A DNA stretch of 34,159 nucleotides from Spirochaetales bacterium. GTDB taxonomy: Bacteria; Spirochaetota; JAAYUW01. How positions within the stretch are numbered: position 1 is the stretch's first letter; every line of letters starts with the position of its first letter. The stretch lies in the NCBI GenBank assembly GCA_012797605.1, contig JAAZOT010000057.1, positions 1-34,159 of the forward strand. The letters run 5' to 3'. The notes beneath the pieces were generated by a model, which ran no database searches, was not told the origin of the DNA, and was given only the letters and a program-made list of their open reading frames with translations. Shown piece by piece: positions 1 to 8,024 of the stretch. The position numbers were made by a program, and so were the translations under genes.

Positions 1-74
1 CCTCCAGTTATATGGAAAGGTTTATCATATTTATATTTTTTAAGTGTAAACTTAACATCTTTTATTTTTAACAT
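1..74 (-). CDS. Partial N-terminus of an enolase-superfamily (dipeptide epimerase / muconate cycloisomerase-like) protein
   Basis: An open frame starts with ATG at 74 and runs off the left edge after 24 codons. The Shine-Dalgarno-like AAGGAA (81-86) lies just upstream. The peptide begins MLKIKDVKF and continues with KPFHITGG. This resembles the first beta strand and loop of the enolase-superfamily capping domain in dipeptide epimerases, where an MKI...KPF...G pattern is typical. No catalytic residue is inside the window, so the substrate cannot be stated. The family call rests on about 25 residues and is tentative. That a gene starts here is more certain than what it encodes. Confidence 0.5.
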   Translation of the reverse strand, partial: MLKIKDVKFTLKKYKYDKPFHITG

Positions 75-103
75 TGTAATTTCCTTATTAATTTAATTAA
101 TAT

Positions 104-133
104 AGTTTTAACATTTTTAGTTTTAACATTTTT
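104..133. repeat. Perfect tandem duplication of a 15-bp unit
   Basis: AGTTTTAACATTTTT occurs at 104-118 and again, identical and immediately adjacent, at 119-133. It lies in the leader of the partial gene at the left edge. It may be a simple slippage duplication. On the minus strand each copy reads AAAAATGTTAAAACT. Confidence 0.8.
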
Positions 134-146
134 CATCCTGTTGTTC

Positions 147-175
147 AAAAAAAATAGATTCGCTCTATAAATCTA
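147..175 (-). terminator. Candidate intrinsic terminator of the YbjQ-cupin-methyltransferase operon
   Basis: Read on the minus strand, TAGATT and AATCTA (arms at 170-175 and 155-160) form a 6-bp stem with a 9-nt loop and are followed directly by eight U residues (147-154). It lies about 60 bp past the methyltransferase stop. The stem is short and AU-rich, so the call is moderate. The U-tract is its best support. Confidence 0.45.
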
Positions 176-233
176 ATTAAAACATTTTTAAATTCTCAAT
201 TTTACATAAGTTAAATAATTTATATTTTATTAC

Positions 234-857
234 CTAATTTATCTTTTTTTCCTTTTTTATTTTTTTGGGTAAAAACCTACCAGTTTTATTGCAATATTCT
301 TCCCATTGTAAGCCAAAATACGCACTTAAAACTTTCTCTTCTTTAGGTATTCTTTCGATTAATAAAATGGCAAGACCAAGATTAAAAATAAAAAATATCA
401 ATATATTAGAAAGAGCTATAGTTACTCCAAGATGCATAAGAATAAAACCAGAATATATTGGATGTCTTATATAATGATAGGGACCTTTTGTTATAAGTCT
501 ATGATTTTCTTTTAACTCTATGGTTTCTGAAAACTCACCGTCAAGTATATAACTTGCCCAACCAATTAATGATAACCCTAAAGACCCTAAAACTATACCC
601 AAATATCTAAATATGATGGGAATTTTAAAATCAAATCTATGAATAAATGGAATTTTTAATATATAAAAAGTTAGAAGAATCACCTCGAATATTATTAGAA
701 GAAATAGAATTATGGAATCCTTTTTTGCATAAGGATCAATAACTTCTTCAAGATTTTTTAGCTTTTGCCTTTTCGAAGCAGTTTTTTTAACAGATATTAG
801 AATAATGGTATAAATAATATAGATAAAACAGACAGAAAGAGTAAATACTCTATTCAT
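234..857 (-). CDS. Isoprenylcysteine carboxyl methyltransferase (ICMT)-family membrane protein
   Basis: A small polytopic membrane protein of about 207 residues. The C-terminal half has the ICMT/phospholipid-methyltransferase signature: GPYHYIRHPIYSG, then an EE...L...FG..W..Y run and a final F.P. In this family these residues bind S-adenosylmethionine at the membrane face. Hydrophobic segments lie near the N-terminus, at about residues 45-65 and 80-105, and around the RHP motif. I place the start at ATG 857, which has GGAAAG four bases upstream, rather than at the TTG four codons earlier. It is the third gene of a tight operon, 18 bp after the cupin gene. The bacterial substrate is unknown; lipid or small-molecule methylation is possible. 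Family confidence is high, function low. Confidence 0.8.
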   Translation of the reverse strand: MNRVFTLSVCFIYIIYTIILISVKKTASKRQKLKNLEEVIDPYAKKDSIILFLLIIFEVILLTFYILKIPFIHRFDFKIPIIFRYLGIVLGSLGLSLIGWASYILDGEFSETIELKENHRLITKGPYHYIRHPIYSGFILMHLGVTIALSNILIFFIFNLGLAILLIERIPKEEKVLSAYFGLQWEEYCNKTGRFLPKKIKKEKKIN

Positions 858-875
858 CAATCTTTCCAAAAATTA

Positions 876-1208
876 TTATTCAGTCAATCTGAATATCAAA
901 AATTCTGCTTTTATATCATGTTTATTTTCAACAGCTCGCTCTAAATTTTTAGGAACTTCTACACAATCATTTTCATGGATTGTAAATTTTTCATCATCAA
1001 TAAACAAATCGATACTTCCCTTAATAACATAAAAAACGACATCAACATCTGCCTTATGTTTTGAAACTCTTCCAAATGGTTCGACAGTGACTCTTGCAAT
1101 TTCTGGGCCGAATGAAGTCTTTATCTTTACAGCTTTGTATTTATCTTTTAATCCAGCTTCTTTAGAAATATCTTCTAAAGAATCAAAATGAAAAATATTT
1201 ATATCCAT
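876..1208 (-). CDS. Small single-domain cupin protein
   Basis: 110 residues, the length of a single beta-barrel cupin. The middle reads KHKADVDVVFYVIKGSIDLFIDD and continues to ENDCVEVPKNLERAVEN. This matches cupin motif 1 (spacing and a conserved G before the turn) and motif 2 (P, then a polar residue where a metal-binding His often sits). The usual metal-binding set H-x-H...E...H is incomplete: I see one His in motif 1 and none at the expected site in motif 2. It may therefore be a non-catalytic or ligand-binding cupin. It sits between UPF0145 (8 bp upstream) and the methyltransferase (18 bp downstream), so all three are probably co-transcribed. No specific substrate can be inferred. Confidence 0.75.
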   Translation of the reverse strand: MDINIFHFDSLEDISKEAGLKDKYKAVKIKTSFGPEIARVTVEPFGRVSKHKADVDVVFYVIKGSIDLFIDDEKFTIHENDCVEVPKNLERAVENKHDIKAEFLIFRLTE

Positions 1209-1216
1209 ATTTTTTC

Positions 1217-1534
1217 CTAATCTTCAACAATTATAGCTGTTCCACTTGCACTGACCATAAGCATGCTTTGTCCAATCGTTTCATAGTCAAGATCTACTCC
1301 CACAACAGCGTTAGCTCCCATCGAATATGCCTGCTGCATCATCTCATTTAATGCAATATCTTTCGCTTTTCTAAGTTCAGATTCATAAGACGCAGCCCTT
1401 CCACCAATGATATCTGTAATATTTGCAAAGAAGTCTCTGAAAATATTAGCTCCTAAAATAGCCTCTCCACTAACAATACCAAGATAATTTTTGATTTTTT
1501 TCCCTTCAATATTAGGTGTTGTAGATATAACCAT
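1217..1534 (-). CDS. UPF0145 / YbjQ-family protein
   Basis: 105 residues starting [14 protein letters not shown], the hallmark N-terminus of the YbjQ (UPF0145, formerly DUF74) family. Further family motifs are [10 protein letters not shown], a conserved R...R.GGR..SYE segment, A...M...A...GANAVVGVD and a C-terminal MVSASGTAI. Proteins of this family form small pentameric alpha/beta rings and are sometimes called heavy-metal-binding; no biochemical role is firmly established. I chose ATG 1534 because a near-perfect AAAGGAGG (1541-1548) lies six bases upstream. The longer frame to 1573 adds 13 atypical residues. It is the first gene of the three-gene operon with the cupin and the ICMT-type protein. 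Confidence 0.88.
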   Translation of the reverse strand: MVISTTPNIEGKKIKNYLGIVSGEAILGANIFRDFFANITDIIGGRAASYESELRKAKDIALNEMMQQAYSMGANAVVGVDLDYETIGQSMLMVSASGTAIIVED

Positions 1535-1696
1535 ATTAATCCTCCTTTGAGATAAAAAAATTTTGAATCTCATTCAATAAAAATATTAAGACTAAATTTT
1601 AATTTTACAAATAAAAATTAAAGTTAAATTTTCGATTTTGTAAATTTAGAAATTACTCAAAGAAATTTGGGGGGTATTTCAAGGATATATAAAAAT

Positions 1697-1767
1697 CTGC
1701 GGGCGAAGGATTTGAACCCTCACAAACAGAGCCAGAGTCTGTCGTGCTGCCATTACACTAGCCCGCA
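1697..1767 (-). tRNA. tRNA-Gln (anticodon CUG)
   Basis: A complete cloverleaf can be folded by hand on the minus strand. The acceptor stem is TGCGGGC/GCCCGCA (7 bp), the D stem GTGT/GCAC, the anticodon stem ACAGA/TCTGT with loop CTCTGGC, and the T arm GAGGG-TTCAAAT-CCTTC. The anticodon CTG is at 1735-1733 and reads CAG (Gln). The first base U and discriminator G73 (1697) agree with Gln identity. CCA is not encoded: the bases after G73 read AT. The gene stands alone between pdxJ and the UPF0145 operon. Confidence 0.95.
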
Positions 1768-1852
1768 TCTTTTATATAGTAAAGACTCAAGAATAAAAAG
1801 AAATGAAATAAAAATTCACTTTTTATATATAGAAGTAAATATATATGGAGCT

Positions 1853-1883
1853 AAAAAATCTATGGCAAAAAAATAAATGCCAT
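1853..1883 (-). terminator. Candidate intrinsic terminator downstream of pdxJ
   Basis: On the minus strand ATGGCA (1883-1878) and TGCCAT (1867-1862) pair across a 10-nt U-rich loop. The spacer AGA and a run of six U residues (1858-1853) follow. It begins about 20 bp after the pdxJ stop, where the long housekeeping block should end, and stands before the tRNA gene. Confidence 0.45.
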
Positions 1884-1903
1884 CTAATCAATTTATGTCA
1901 AGA

Positions 1904-2641
1904 TTATTTTCTATTTATCATCATCAATTGGCGCATTGAATTTATCGCATTTTCATATCCGATAAATAAAGATTTGCTGATTATTGAAAATCCTATATTT
2001 AATTCAAAAATTTGTGGTATGCTTGCAATCAAAGGTGTATTTTGATAATCAAGTCCATGACCAGCAGCGACGAGAAGTCCCTCTTCACTTGCTTTCTCTG
2101 CTGCAATTTTTACCCTTTTATACTCATGGATAACATCTTTTCCTCTTGCTCTGCTGTATCTTCCAGTATGAAGTTCAATGCCATCTACACCTAATTTTGC
2201 AGAAAGTTCAATCGTTTCAATATCTGGTTCAATAAATAAAAATGTTTCAATTTTGGCTTTCTTGTACTCTTTAACAAGTTCTTTTAACTGATCGAAATGT
2301 TTTTTTACATCCAGACCACCCTCAGTAGTAACTTCTTCTCTTCTTTCAGGGACAATAGTAACCTTATCTGGTTTGACATCAAAAGAGATTTTTATAACAT
2401 CTTCTCTTAAAGCCATTTCAAGATCTAAATCTTTAACAACAACTTTTCTTATAAGATAAAGATCTTCATCATTTATATGCCTTCTATCTTCTCTCAAATG
2501 GCAAACTACCATGTCTGCACCAGCTGAGATTGTCATAGTTGCCGCTTGGACTATGGAAGGAAAACCCTCTTTTCTTGCGTTTCTTAATGTTGCAAAATGA
2601 TCAATATTCACTCCCAAACGAAGAGGTAAAACTTTATCCAA
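1904..2641 (-). CDS. pdxJ: Pyridoxine 5'-phosphate synthase
   Basis: 245 residues, the normal length for PdxJ. This enzyme condenses 1-deoxyxylulose 5-phosphate with 3-amino-1-hydroxyacetone phosphate to give pyridoxine 5'-phosphate in the cytosol (DXP-dependent vitamin B6 route). Family motifs in order: LGVNIDHFATLRNAR near residue 8, ADMVVCHLREDRRHI near 42-56, VKPDKVTIVPERREEVTTEGG around 90-110, GIELHTGRYSRA around 153-164, and AAGHGLDYQN near 192. The phosphate-binding and catalytic His/Glu sites are therefore present. The start is TTG at 2641; AGGAGG stands at the right distance and no nearby ATG fits. Dxs, encoded in the same block, makes its DXP substrate. Confidence 0.96.
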   Translation of the reverse strand: MDKVLPLRLGVNIDHFATLRNARKEGFPSIVQAATMTISAGADMVVCHLREDRRHINDEDLYLIRKVVVKDLDLEMALREDVIKISFDVKPDKVTIVPERREEVTTEGGLDVKKHFDQLKELVKEYKKAKIETFLFIEPDIETIELSAKLGVDGIELHTGRYSRARGKDVIHEYKRVKIAAEKASEEGLLVAAGHGLDYQNTPLIASIPQIFELNIGFSIISKSLFIGYENAINSMRQLMMINRK

Positions 2642-2670
2642 TTTCTCCTCCTTTTCTATATAATTTATTC

Positions 2671-2798
2671 TAATTAAATGTTTTTTTTATTTTTAACTTT
2701 CAAATCTTGTACATACTTTTTTATTAATATTTTTTAATTAAATGTTTTTCTTGTTTTTAACTTTTCAATCTTGCACAATCTTTTCTATTTACTCATAA
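2671..2798. repeat. Two-copy imperfect direct repeat, 64-bp period
   Basis: Both copies start TAATTAAATG, at 2671 and 2735. About 43 of the first 50 positions match between them, including a shared TTTTAACTTT block and a later CAATCTTG-like block. The second halves are more diverged. The repeat fills most of the 192-bp gap between cdaR and pdxJ. It may duplicate a promoter or leader of pdxJ. I see no coding potential in it. Confidence 0.7.
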
Positions 2799-2833
2799 TC
2801 TTCTCAAATCTCTTTAGATTTTTGGTGATTTTT

Positions 2834-3808
2834 CTAATTTCCAGGTTCGATAAAACTTATTGTAAGCTGTATATATTCTGGTTTTGTGCTTAATATATTT
2901 ATATCTGGAATTGCTTTGGGTATTATTTTTAATGTATATACCCCAGGGGATTGAAAATATGTGCAATCAATAACAAAGATAAGATCAGATGAAGATATTT
3001 TATCTTGAATATCTTCTGTAACAAGTATGTCTGCATTAAATTTATTTATAGAAAGAGTATAAGAAAACTTGGAATTCTTGTTGGATAGTAAAATAGGAAT
3101 ATCACTTATTGTCTTATAGATACTTAACCGTCTTATATCTATAATAATTTGATTATCAGCTGGAGAAATAATTTTCAGTTGATCATTATCTAGTTTAATA
3201 GGTAAAATTAAGGGGAAATTTAATCCATCCACGGAAATTTCTGAAGTCTTAACTGTTTCAAGGCTAGAAAGAATTGAATAAGGTCCTTCAACAATAGCAT
3301 AAGGAGATTTTGTAAAAGTTAAAGAAGAAACCGAATAACCCTTTTCACACTTCCCAATAATATTTGGCTCGATTTTTAACCTTTTTTTAAATAATTTATC
3401 CAAAGTTATTTTAACAGATGACGGCTCAATTTTAACAACTCTAATATTATCTGGTAAATAAGAACTATCCACAACTACCTTATATGTATAATCTCCTGGT
3501 TTTTTTGCATCAATATTAATATAAGTTTTAATTATATCTTCATTTACAAGCTTTAAATCTTCTGTTTTTCCTCTTAAAGTTACTTTAATTTTTACATTCT
3601 TTTTATTAATTATGAATAGATCTGGAGAATTTATTTTATATTGAAGATCACCGACAACAAGTAGGCTCTGTAATCCAATGTTTGCAATATAGTAAAATAA
3701 CATTAAAGAAATAAGTAAAGAAATTATAAAAGGAACTGGATGTTCTTTAATATCTTTAAAAAGTTGATTAATAAAGTTTTTAATCCTTCTATCTTTAAGT
3801 AAAGGCAT
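2834..3808 (-). CDS. cdaR: YbbR-domain protein, regulator of diadenylate cyclase (CdaR-like)
   Basis: 324 residues. A single N-terminal membrane anchor (about residues 27-47) follows a short basic cytoplasmic stretch. The rest is extracytoplasmic and made of repeated beta-rich YbbR modules. I can see them at about 50-135, 137-215 and 215-320, each with a pattern such as ...V.I.G....L...D.....D...PG.Y...V. In Firmicutes CdaR binds the membrane cyclase CdaA and modulates c-di-AMP production. Here it lies 19 bp after cdaA on the same strand, the conserved arrangement. The start ATG 3808 has AAGGA upstream. The C-terminus ends soon after the last module, with no long disordered tail. Confidence 0.88.
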   Translation of the reverse strand: MPLLKDRRIKNFINQLFKDIKEHPVPFIISLLISLMLFYYIANIGLQSLLVVGDLQYKINSPDLFIINKKNVKIKVTLRGKTEDLKLVNEDIIKTYINIDAKKPGDYTYKVVVDSSYLPDNIRVVKIEPSSVKITLDKLFKKRLKIEPNIIGKCEKGYSVSSLTFTKSPYAIVEGPYSILSSLETVKTSEISVDGLNFPLILPIKLDNDQLKIISPADNQIIIDIRRLSIYKTISDIPILLSNKNSKFSYTLSINKFNADILVTEDIQDKISSSDLIFVIDCTYFQSPGVYTLKIIPKAIPDINILSTKPEYIQLTISFIEPGN

Positions 3809-3827
3809 CTTTAATCCTTTTTTAACC

Positions 3828-4745
3828 TCACTCTGTCCTTTTTTTCTTTATATCTTTCATTTTATCTTCTTCTTTGGCTTCTACTTCACTTTCTATTTTG
3901 CTTTGTATCTTGTTTTCATTATAGTCAATTTCCTCTTCAATCAAATCTATATTTTCTTCTTCTTTCTCTCTAAAAAGATGTTCAACAAAAGTTGCCTTAA
4001 GATTTTGTGGAGGGATGTTCATATAGGGCTTACCATCATCAAAGATAGAGATTTGCCCTGTTTCTTCAGAAACAACAATGGCTATAGCATCAGATTTTTC
4101 TGAAATACCAAGCCCAGCTCTATGTCTTGTCCCAATATGTTTTTCAAGAATATTTGAATCAGGTGTAGCATCTGTTAAAGGTAAAATAGCTGCAATAGCT
4201 TTTATTCTAAAATTTCTATCTATAATTATTGCACCATCATGAAATATTGATCTTTTATCGAAAAGAAAAAGTATAACTTCTTCTGAAACTTCAGCGTCCC
4301 ATGAAACATAGCTTGAAATAATATCGAAAAGATTTTCTTTCCTTGCAAAAACAAATATAGCTCCATCTTTCCTTTGGGCTAGTTTTATAATACTTGAAAT
4401 AATCTTTTGAAGAGCATCTTCATCCTTTTGAGAAGTCAAAATTTTTGAAGTATCTTTACCAACATTCATTAAAATTACTCTTATTTCTGGAGAAAAAAGT
4501 ATAATGATCAAAAGTAAAATATTGTACAAGAGCTTTTCAAATAACCACGAAATAACAGGGAAACCAATCAATTCCATAATGAAAAAAACTATAAGTATTA
4601 TAAACAATCCTTTTGCTAGATCAACAGCTTTAGTCTTTTGGATAAAAAGATAGACATAGAATATTACAAATGTCATTGTAATAATATCTAAAAAAGGAAT
4701 AATGAAATTGCGAAAAATAATTTCTAATGTTTTAATGAAGCTCAA
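3828..4745 (-). CDS. cdaA: Membrane diadenylate cyclase (c-di-AMP synthase, CdaA/DacA type)
   Basis: 305 residues: three N-terminal membrane helices (about 12-34, 40-60, 66-86), then a DisA_N catalytic domain. The signature DGA is at 170-172 (within FHDGAIII) and RHR at 207-209 (within GTRHRAGLGISE). Both are needed to condense two ATP into c-di-AMP. The frame starts with TTG at 4745, inside the folP coding end (14-bp overlap), so translational coupling is likely. GAGG lies upstream of the TTG, and the next Met is too far in. After about residue 262 a highly charged Glu/Lys-rich tail of some 40 residues follows, longer than in typical CdaA and probably disordered. cdaR follows directly. Confidence 0.94.
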   Translation of the reverse strand: MSFIKTLEIIFRNFIIPFLDIITMTFVIFYVYLFIQKTKAVDLAKGLFIILIVFFIMELIGFPVISWLFEKLLYNILLLIIILFSPEIRVILMNVGKDTSKILTSQKDEDALQKIISSIIKLAQRKDGAIFVFARKENLFDIISSYVSWDAEVSEEVILFLFDKRSIFHDGAIIIDRNFRIKAIAAILPLTDATPDSNILEKHIGTRHRAGLGISEKSDAIAIVVSEETGQISIFDDGKPYMNIPPQNLKATFVEHLFREKEEENIDLIEEEIDYNENKIQSKIESEVEAKEEDKMKDIKKKRTE

Positions 4746-5973
4746 ACCTATCTACCTCATATATCTTCTTTCGCAAAGTTTCCATCTGTATTGTTTCTTT
4801 AAAATCATGGACCCGTAAAATTGTTGCAAAGTTGGATGCTAAAAGATGTACTGCTAAAGAGCCATAAAGCCTATCCTCTGGATTAACTGGTTCTTCTGTT
4901 TTTGATAGAGCTTTTCCAATAAAACTTTTTCTTGATGCTGCATATAAAATAGGTTTTTTCAAAGTCTTAAAAGCTCCTAAATATTTTGTCAAAATTAAAT
5001 TATCCTTATATCTTTTACCAAAACCAATACCTGGATCTATAATAATATTATCTTCATCTATCCCATTTTCAATACAAAAGCTTATTCTTGATTTAAAAAA
5101 TTGATATATTTCATCTATTAAATTTTCATAAGTTGGATTTAGCTGCATATTTTTTGGAGTCCCTTTCATATGCATTAAAACTACTGGTTTCCCACTTTCT
5201 TTTACCACTTTTACCATATTCTCATCCATAGAAAGAGCTGAAATATCATTTATAAGATCTGCTCCTTTTTCGATGGCGATTTCAGCGACTTTTGCTTTAT
5301 AAGTATCTATCGAGATAGGAATATCTGTCAATTTTCTAATAAGTTCTATTACTGGTAATATTCTTTTAATCTCTTCTTCCGTAGTAACTGGTTCACTTCC
5401 TGGTCTTGTGGATTCACCACCGACATCTATAATATCTACCTTATTTTCTATCATAAGTTCAACAGTTTTTTCAATAGATTTCAAATCAATCTTTGAGCTA
5501 ATATAGCGAGAATTGGTATAAAAAGAGTCTGGGGTAACATTTATTATTGCCATTATGTAGCATCTATCATCTGGTTTTATCTTACATTTGCCTATTTCTA
5601 AGGAATTAAAATCTTTTGTTTCAACCAAATATTTAATATCTTTGCCAAGTTCTTTAAGCTTAAAAGGTTGATTCATCAGTTTGTCAGCAACTTTTTTAAA
5701 TTGTACTATGCTTCCACAAATCAAAACATCTGTTTTATTTGGATTCATGGTATATGTCTTATATGAAATAGCAGCGTCCATATCGCAGGATAAAGCCTCC
5801 TGCTTTAAAATATTTGCTGCTCTATAATCTAGATCCTTTATATAAAATCTTTTAAAATTGAATTTTGAAGCCATATAATCGACGACTTCTTTGCTTACTT
5901 CTATATTTGAAAGTTCAGCTTGCAGAGAATAGATATTTTTATCAGACAAATCGTAGATTGTATGGTAAATCAC
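4732..5973 (-). CDS. folP: Dihydropteroate synthase with N-terminal extension
   Basis: 413 residues against about 280 for a minimal enzyme. The C-terminal 275 residues are a full pterin-binding TIM barrel: MAIINVTPDSF (141-151), DVGGESTRPGSEPV (about 183-196), SIDTYKA, NDISAL, VVLMHMKGTP, IIDPGIGFGK, and AASRKSF near the end. It joins 6-hydroxymethyl-7,8-dihydropterin pyrophosphate to p-aminobenzoate in folate synthesis. Residues 1-135 form an extra domain of a kind I recall from DHPS proteins of anaerobic bacteria; its role is unknown. The start is GTG 5973 with GGAG five bases upstream. The 3' end overlaps cdaA by 14 bp. No other folate gene is nearby. Confidence 0.94.
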   Translation of the reverse strand: MIYHTIYDLSDKNIYSLQAELSNIEVSKEVVDYMASKFNFKRFYIKDLDYRAANILKQEALSCDMDAAISYKTYTMNPNKTDVLICGSIVQFKKVADKLMNQPFKLKELGKDIKYLVETKDFNSLEIGKCKIKPDDRCYIMAIINVTPDSFYTNSRYISSKIDLKSIEKTVELMIENKVDIIDVGGESTRPGSEPVTTEEEIKRILPVIELIRKLTDIPISIDTYKAKVAEIAIEKGADLINDISALSMDENMVKVVKESGKPVVLMHMKGTPKNMQLNPTYENLIDEIYQFFKSRISFCIENGIDEDNIIIDPGIGFGKRYKDNLILTKYLGAFKTLKKPILYAASRKSFIGKALSKTEEPVNPEDRLYGSLAVHLLASNFATILRVHDFKETIQMETLRKKIYEVDRFELH

Positions 5974-6062
5974 AAATACTCCAAAGTTATTTTTATTTCT
6001 CAGGATTTTGCTTGTTTCTTTTCTTTTTATAAATCTTTTTATTTTTAATTTATTTTATTATT

Positions 6063-8021
6063 TTATTTCTCTAATCTTTTTATTAAATTTACAAGTTCCT
6101 TTGAAGAAAAACCTACAAGGTCAAATAGTTGTTCCCTTGTACCATGAGTTATTAGTATATCTGGTAAAATAAAAGGTAAAATATTTATTTTAAGATTATT
6201 TTCCATTTTAACTTTTGATGAAATTTCGTTGAATCTCTGATAGATATATGAAGATGAAGGAGATTCATCAACAACAATTATCTTTTGATTGTTTGATAAA
6301 ATTTCATTTACATTGCTATCATTAAAAGGTTTTACTTGGCTTATATAATAAAAATTAAAATAGATTTTTTCTTTGAAAAGTTTGATAAATGCATTTTTGC
6401 AAATAGAAAATGAACTTCCTACTGAAATTACCGCTATTTTACTTTCATTATGACCATAGATTTTATTTATATCAAAAGGTTTATATTCTACTTTTAAATC
6501 ATCACCTATTTCATAAGACATCTTCTTTATTTCATCATAAAAAGAATTCGCAACATCCTTTGGATATTGAATAAAAACTGGTAATTTTGCATTTCCTAAA
6601 AGTGAAAAAGCAGATTCAACATCTTCGATAAAACCACAATTAAAAAGATTAATATCTGGAAGACCGCAAAGAAATGGATAAATATATAATCCATGATGAG
6701 TAGGTCCATCTATACCTACAAGACCAGATCTGTCGATAGCAAAAAAGACCGGTAGATGATTTAAAACAACATCATGATAAACCTGTGAAGCCGCTCTTAA
6801 TAAAAATATTGAATAGATGCAAACAACTGGCTTTTTCCCTATTTTAGCTAAACCTGCAGCCATAGATACCGCAAGACTTTCTGCTATTCCAACATCTATA
6901 AATCTATCAGGATACTCCTTTTCAAAACTATCAAGGCCACATCCATTTTTCATAGCTGCTGTTATTGCATAAATATCTTTATTTTCTCTTGCTTTTTCAA
7001 CAATAATTCTACCAAACAGGTTTGTAAAGGTATTAGTTGACAGTTTTACTTCTCCTGTCAAAGGATTAAAAGGTGGCGCCGAGTGAAAAAGTTCTGGATT
7101 TTCCTCTGCTGGCTTAAAACCTTTTCCTTTTATCGTCTTAACATGTATCAAAATAGTATGGGGAAAATTCTTAGCGAAACTAAAATATTCTATCAGTTCT
7201 TTAATATTATGCCCGTCTATTGGACCGACATATCTTATACCAAAATCTTCAAATATCTGTTTTGGAAGAATAAAGTTCTTCATTGAACGGAAAAATTTTA
7301 CAAGAGACTCTATAATTACTGAATGTCCCTTTTTTTTTAGTTTTTGCTCTAAACTTCCTCTTATATTTAATTTTGTGGCAAATAATGATAGCTTTTTAGT
7401 AATAGATGGAACTGTTCTTGATATGGACATACCATTATCATTTAATATAATAATGATCTTTCCATTTTTCCTATTTGCAATATAATTCAATGCCTCAAGC
7501 ATCGGTCCATTGGTAAGGGCTCCATCTCCCAAAAGAGTCACAATCTGTTTTTCGGGTTTTTTCTTATTTTTACTTTCATCTTTCTCTATATTCTTATCTT
7601 CAACCTTATTGGACTCTTCTTTGTTAAGTCCAGCACTTAATCCAAGAGCCAAAGGTAAACCACACCCCACATGCCCAACTTTAAATAAATCAAAATCTGA
7701 TTCTTCTGGATCTGGAAAACCAGAAAGCCCATTAAATTCTCGGATTGTTGGAAATCTGTCGAATCTACCAGTTAAAATTTTATATGTATATATTTGGTGA
7801 CCGACATCGAAGGTAAAAAGATCATTGGTAAAATCAAAAACTTTATTCAATGCTAAAAAGATTTCAACAGTTCCTAGATTAGATGCAAGATGAGTACTCT
7901 TTTTACTGCAAATTTTTATGATATATTTTCTTAAAAGTTCAGCGTAATTATTTAAATCTTCTATAGATAATGAATCGAAAAACTTCTTGTCTGAAAGTTT
8001 TTTTAGTTCATCATAGTTCAA
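6063..8021 (-). CDS. dxs: 1-deoxy-D-xylulose-5-phosphate synthase (divergent)
   Basis: 652 residues. This thiamine-diphosphate enzyme joins pyruvate and glyceraldehyde 3-phosphate into DXP, the entry to the MEP isoprenoid route and a precursor of vitamin B6. Seen motifs: HLASNLG (44-50), DVGHQIYTYKILTGR (72-86), the ThDP motif GDGALTNG (165) to NDNG (194), GPIDGH (266-271), KGKGFKPAEENPELFH (about 298-313), DVGIAE with the catalytic Glu (about 381), IYSIFLLR, DRSGLVGIDGPTHHG (about 430-444). Deviations: EQHAV reads ESLAV, and the usual GHSSTSIS reads GHVGCGLP. A Lys/Glu-rich insert of about 26 residues (133-158) precedes the ThDP motif. It sits 3 bp after miaA. Identity is likely despite the divergence. 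Confidence 0.88.
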   Translation of the reverse strand: MNYDELKKLSDKKFFDSLSIEDLNNYAELLRKYIIKICSKKSTHLASNLGTVEIFLALNKVFDFTNDLFTFDVGHQIYTYKILTGRFDRFPTIREFNGLSGFPDPEESDFDLFKVGHVGCGLPLALGLSAGLNKEESNKVEDKNIEKDESKNKKKPEKQIVTLLGDGALTNGPMLEALNYIANRKNGKIIIILNDNGMSISRTVPSITKKLSLFATKLNIRGSLEQKLKKKGHSVIIESLVKFFRSMKNFILPKQIFEDFGIRYVGPIDGHNIKELIEYFSFAKNFPHTILIHVKTIKGKGFKPAEENPELFHSAPPFNPLTGEVKLSTNTFTNLFGRIIVEKARENKDIYAITAAMKNGCGLDSFEKEYPDRFIDVGIAESLAVSMAAGLAKIGKKPVVCIYSIFLLRAASQVYHDVVLNHLPVFFAIDRSGLVGIDGPTHHGLYIYPFLCGLPDINLFNCGFIEDVESAFSLLGNAKLPVFIQYPKDVANSFYDEIKKMSYEIGDDLKVEYKPFDINKIYGHNESKIAVISVGSSFSICKNAFIKLFKEKIYFNFYYISQVKPFNDSNVNEILSNNQKIIVVDESPSSSYIYQRFNEISSKVKMENNLKINILPFILPDILITHGTREQLFDLVGFSSKELVNLIKRLEK

Positions 8022-8024
8022 TTT

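Noticed and set aside
1563-1577. TTGAAT-CTC-ATTCAA palindrome in the leader of the UPF0145 gene
   Set aside because: Only a 6-bp AT-rich repeat in very AT-rich sequence; too likely by chance to annotate as an operator.
1596-1622. A-T-only hairpin (TTTAATTTT with AAAATTAAA) between the tRNA and UPF0145 genes
   Set aside because: The stem has no G or C pair and would be weak as a terminator. Such repeats occur throughout the intergenic DNA here.
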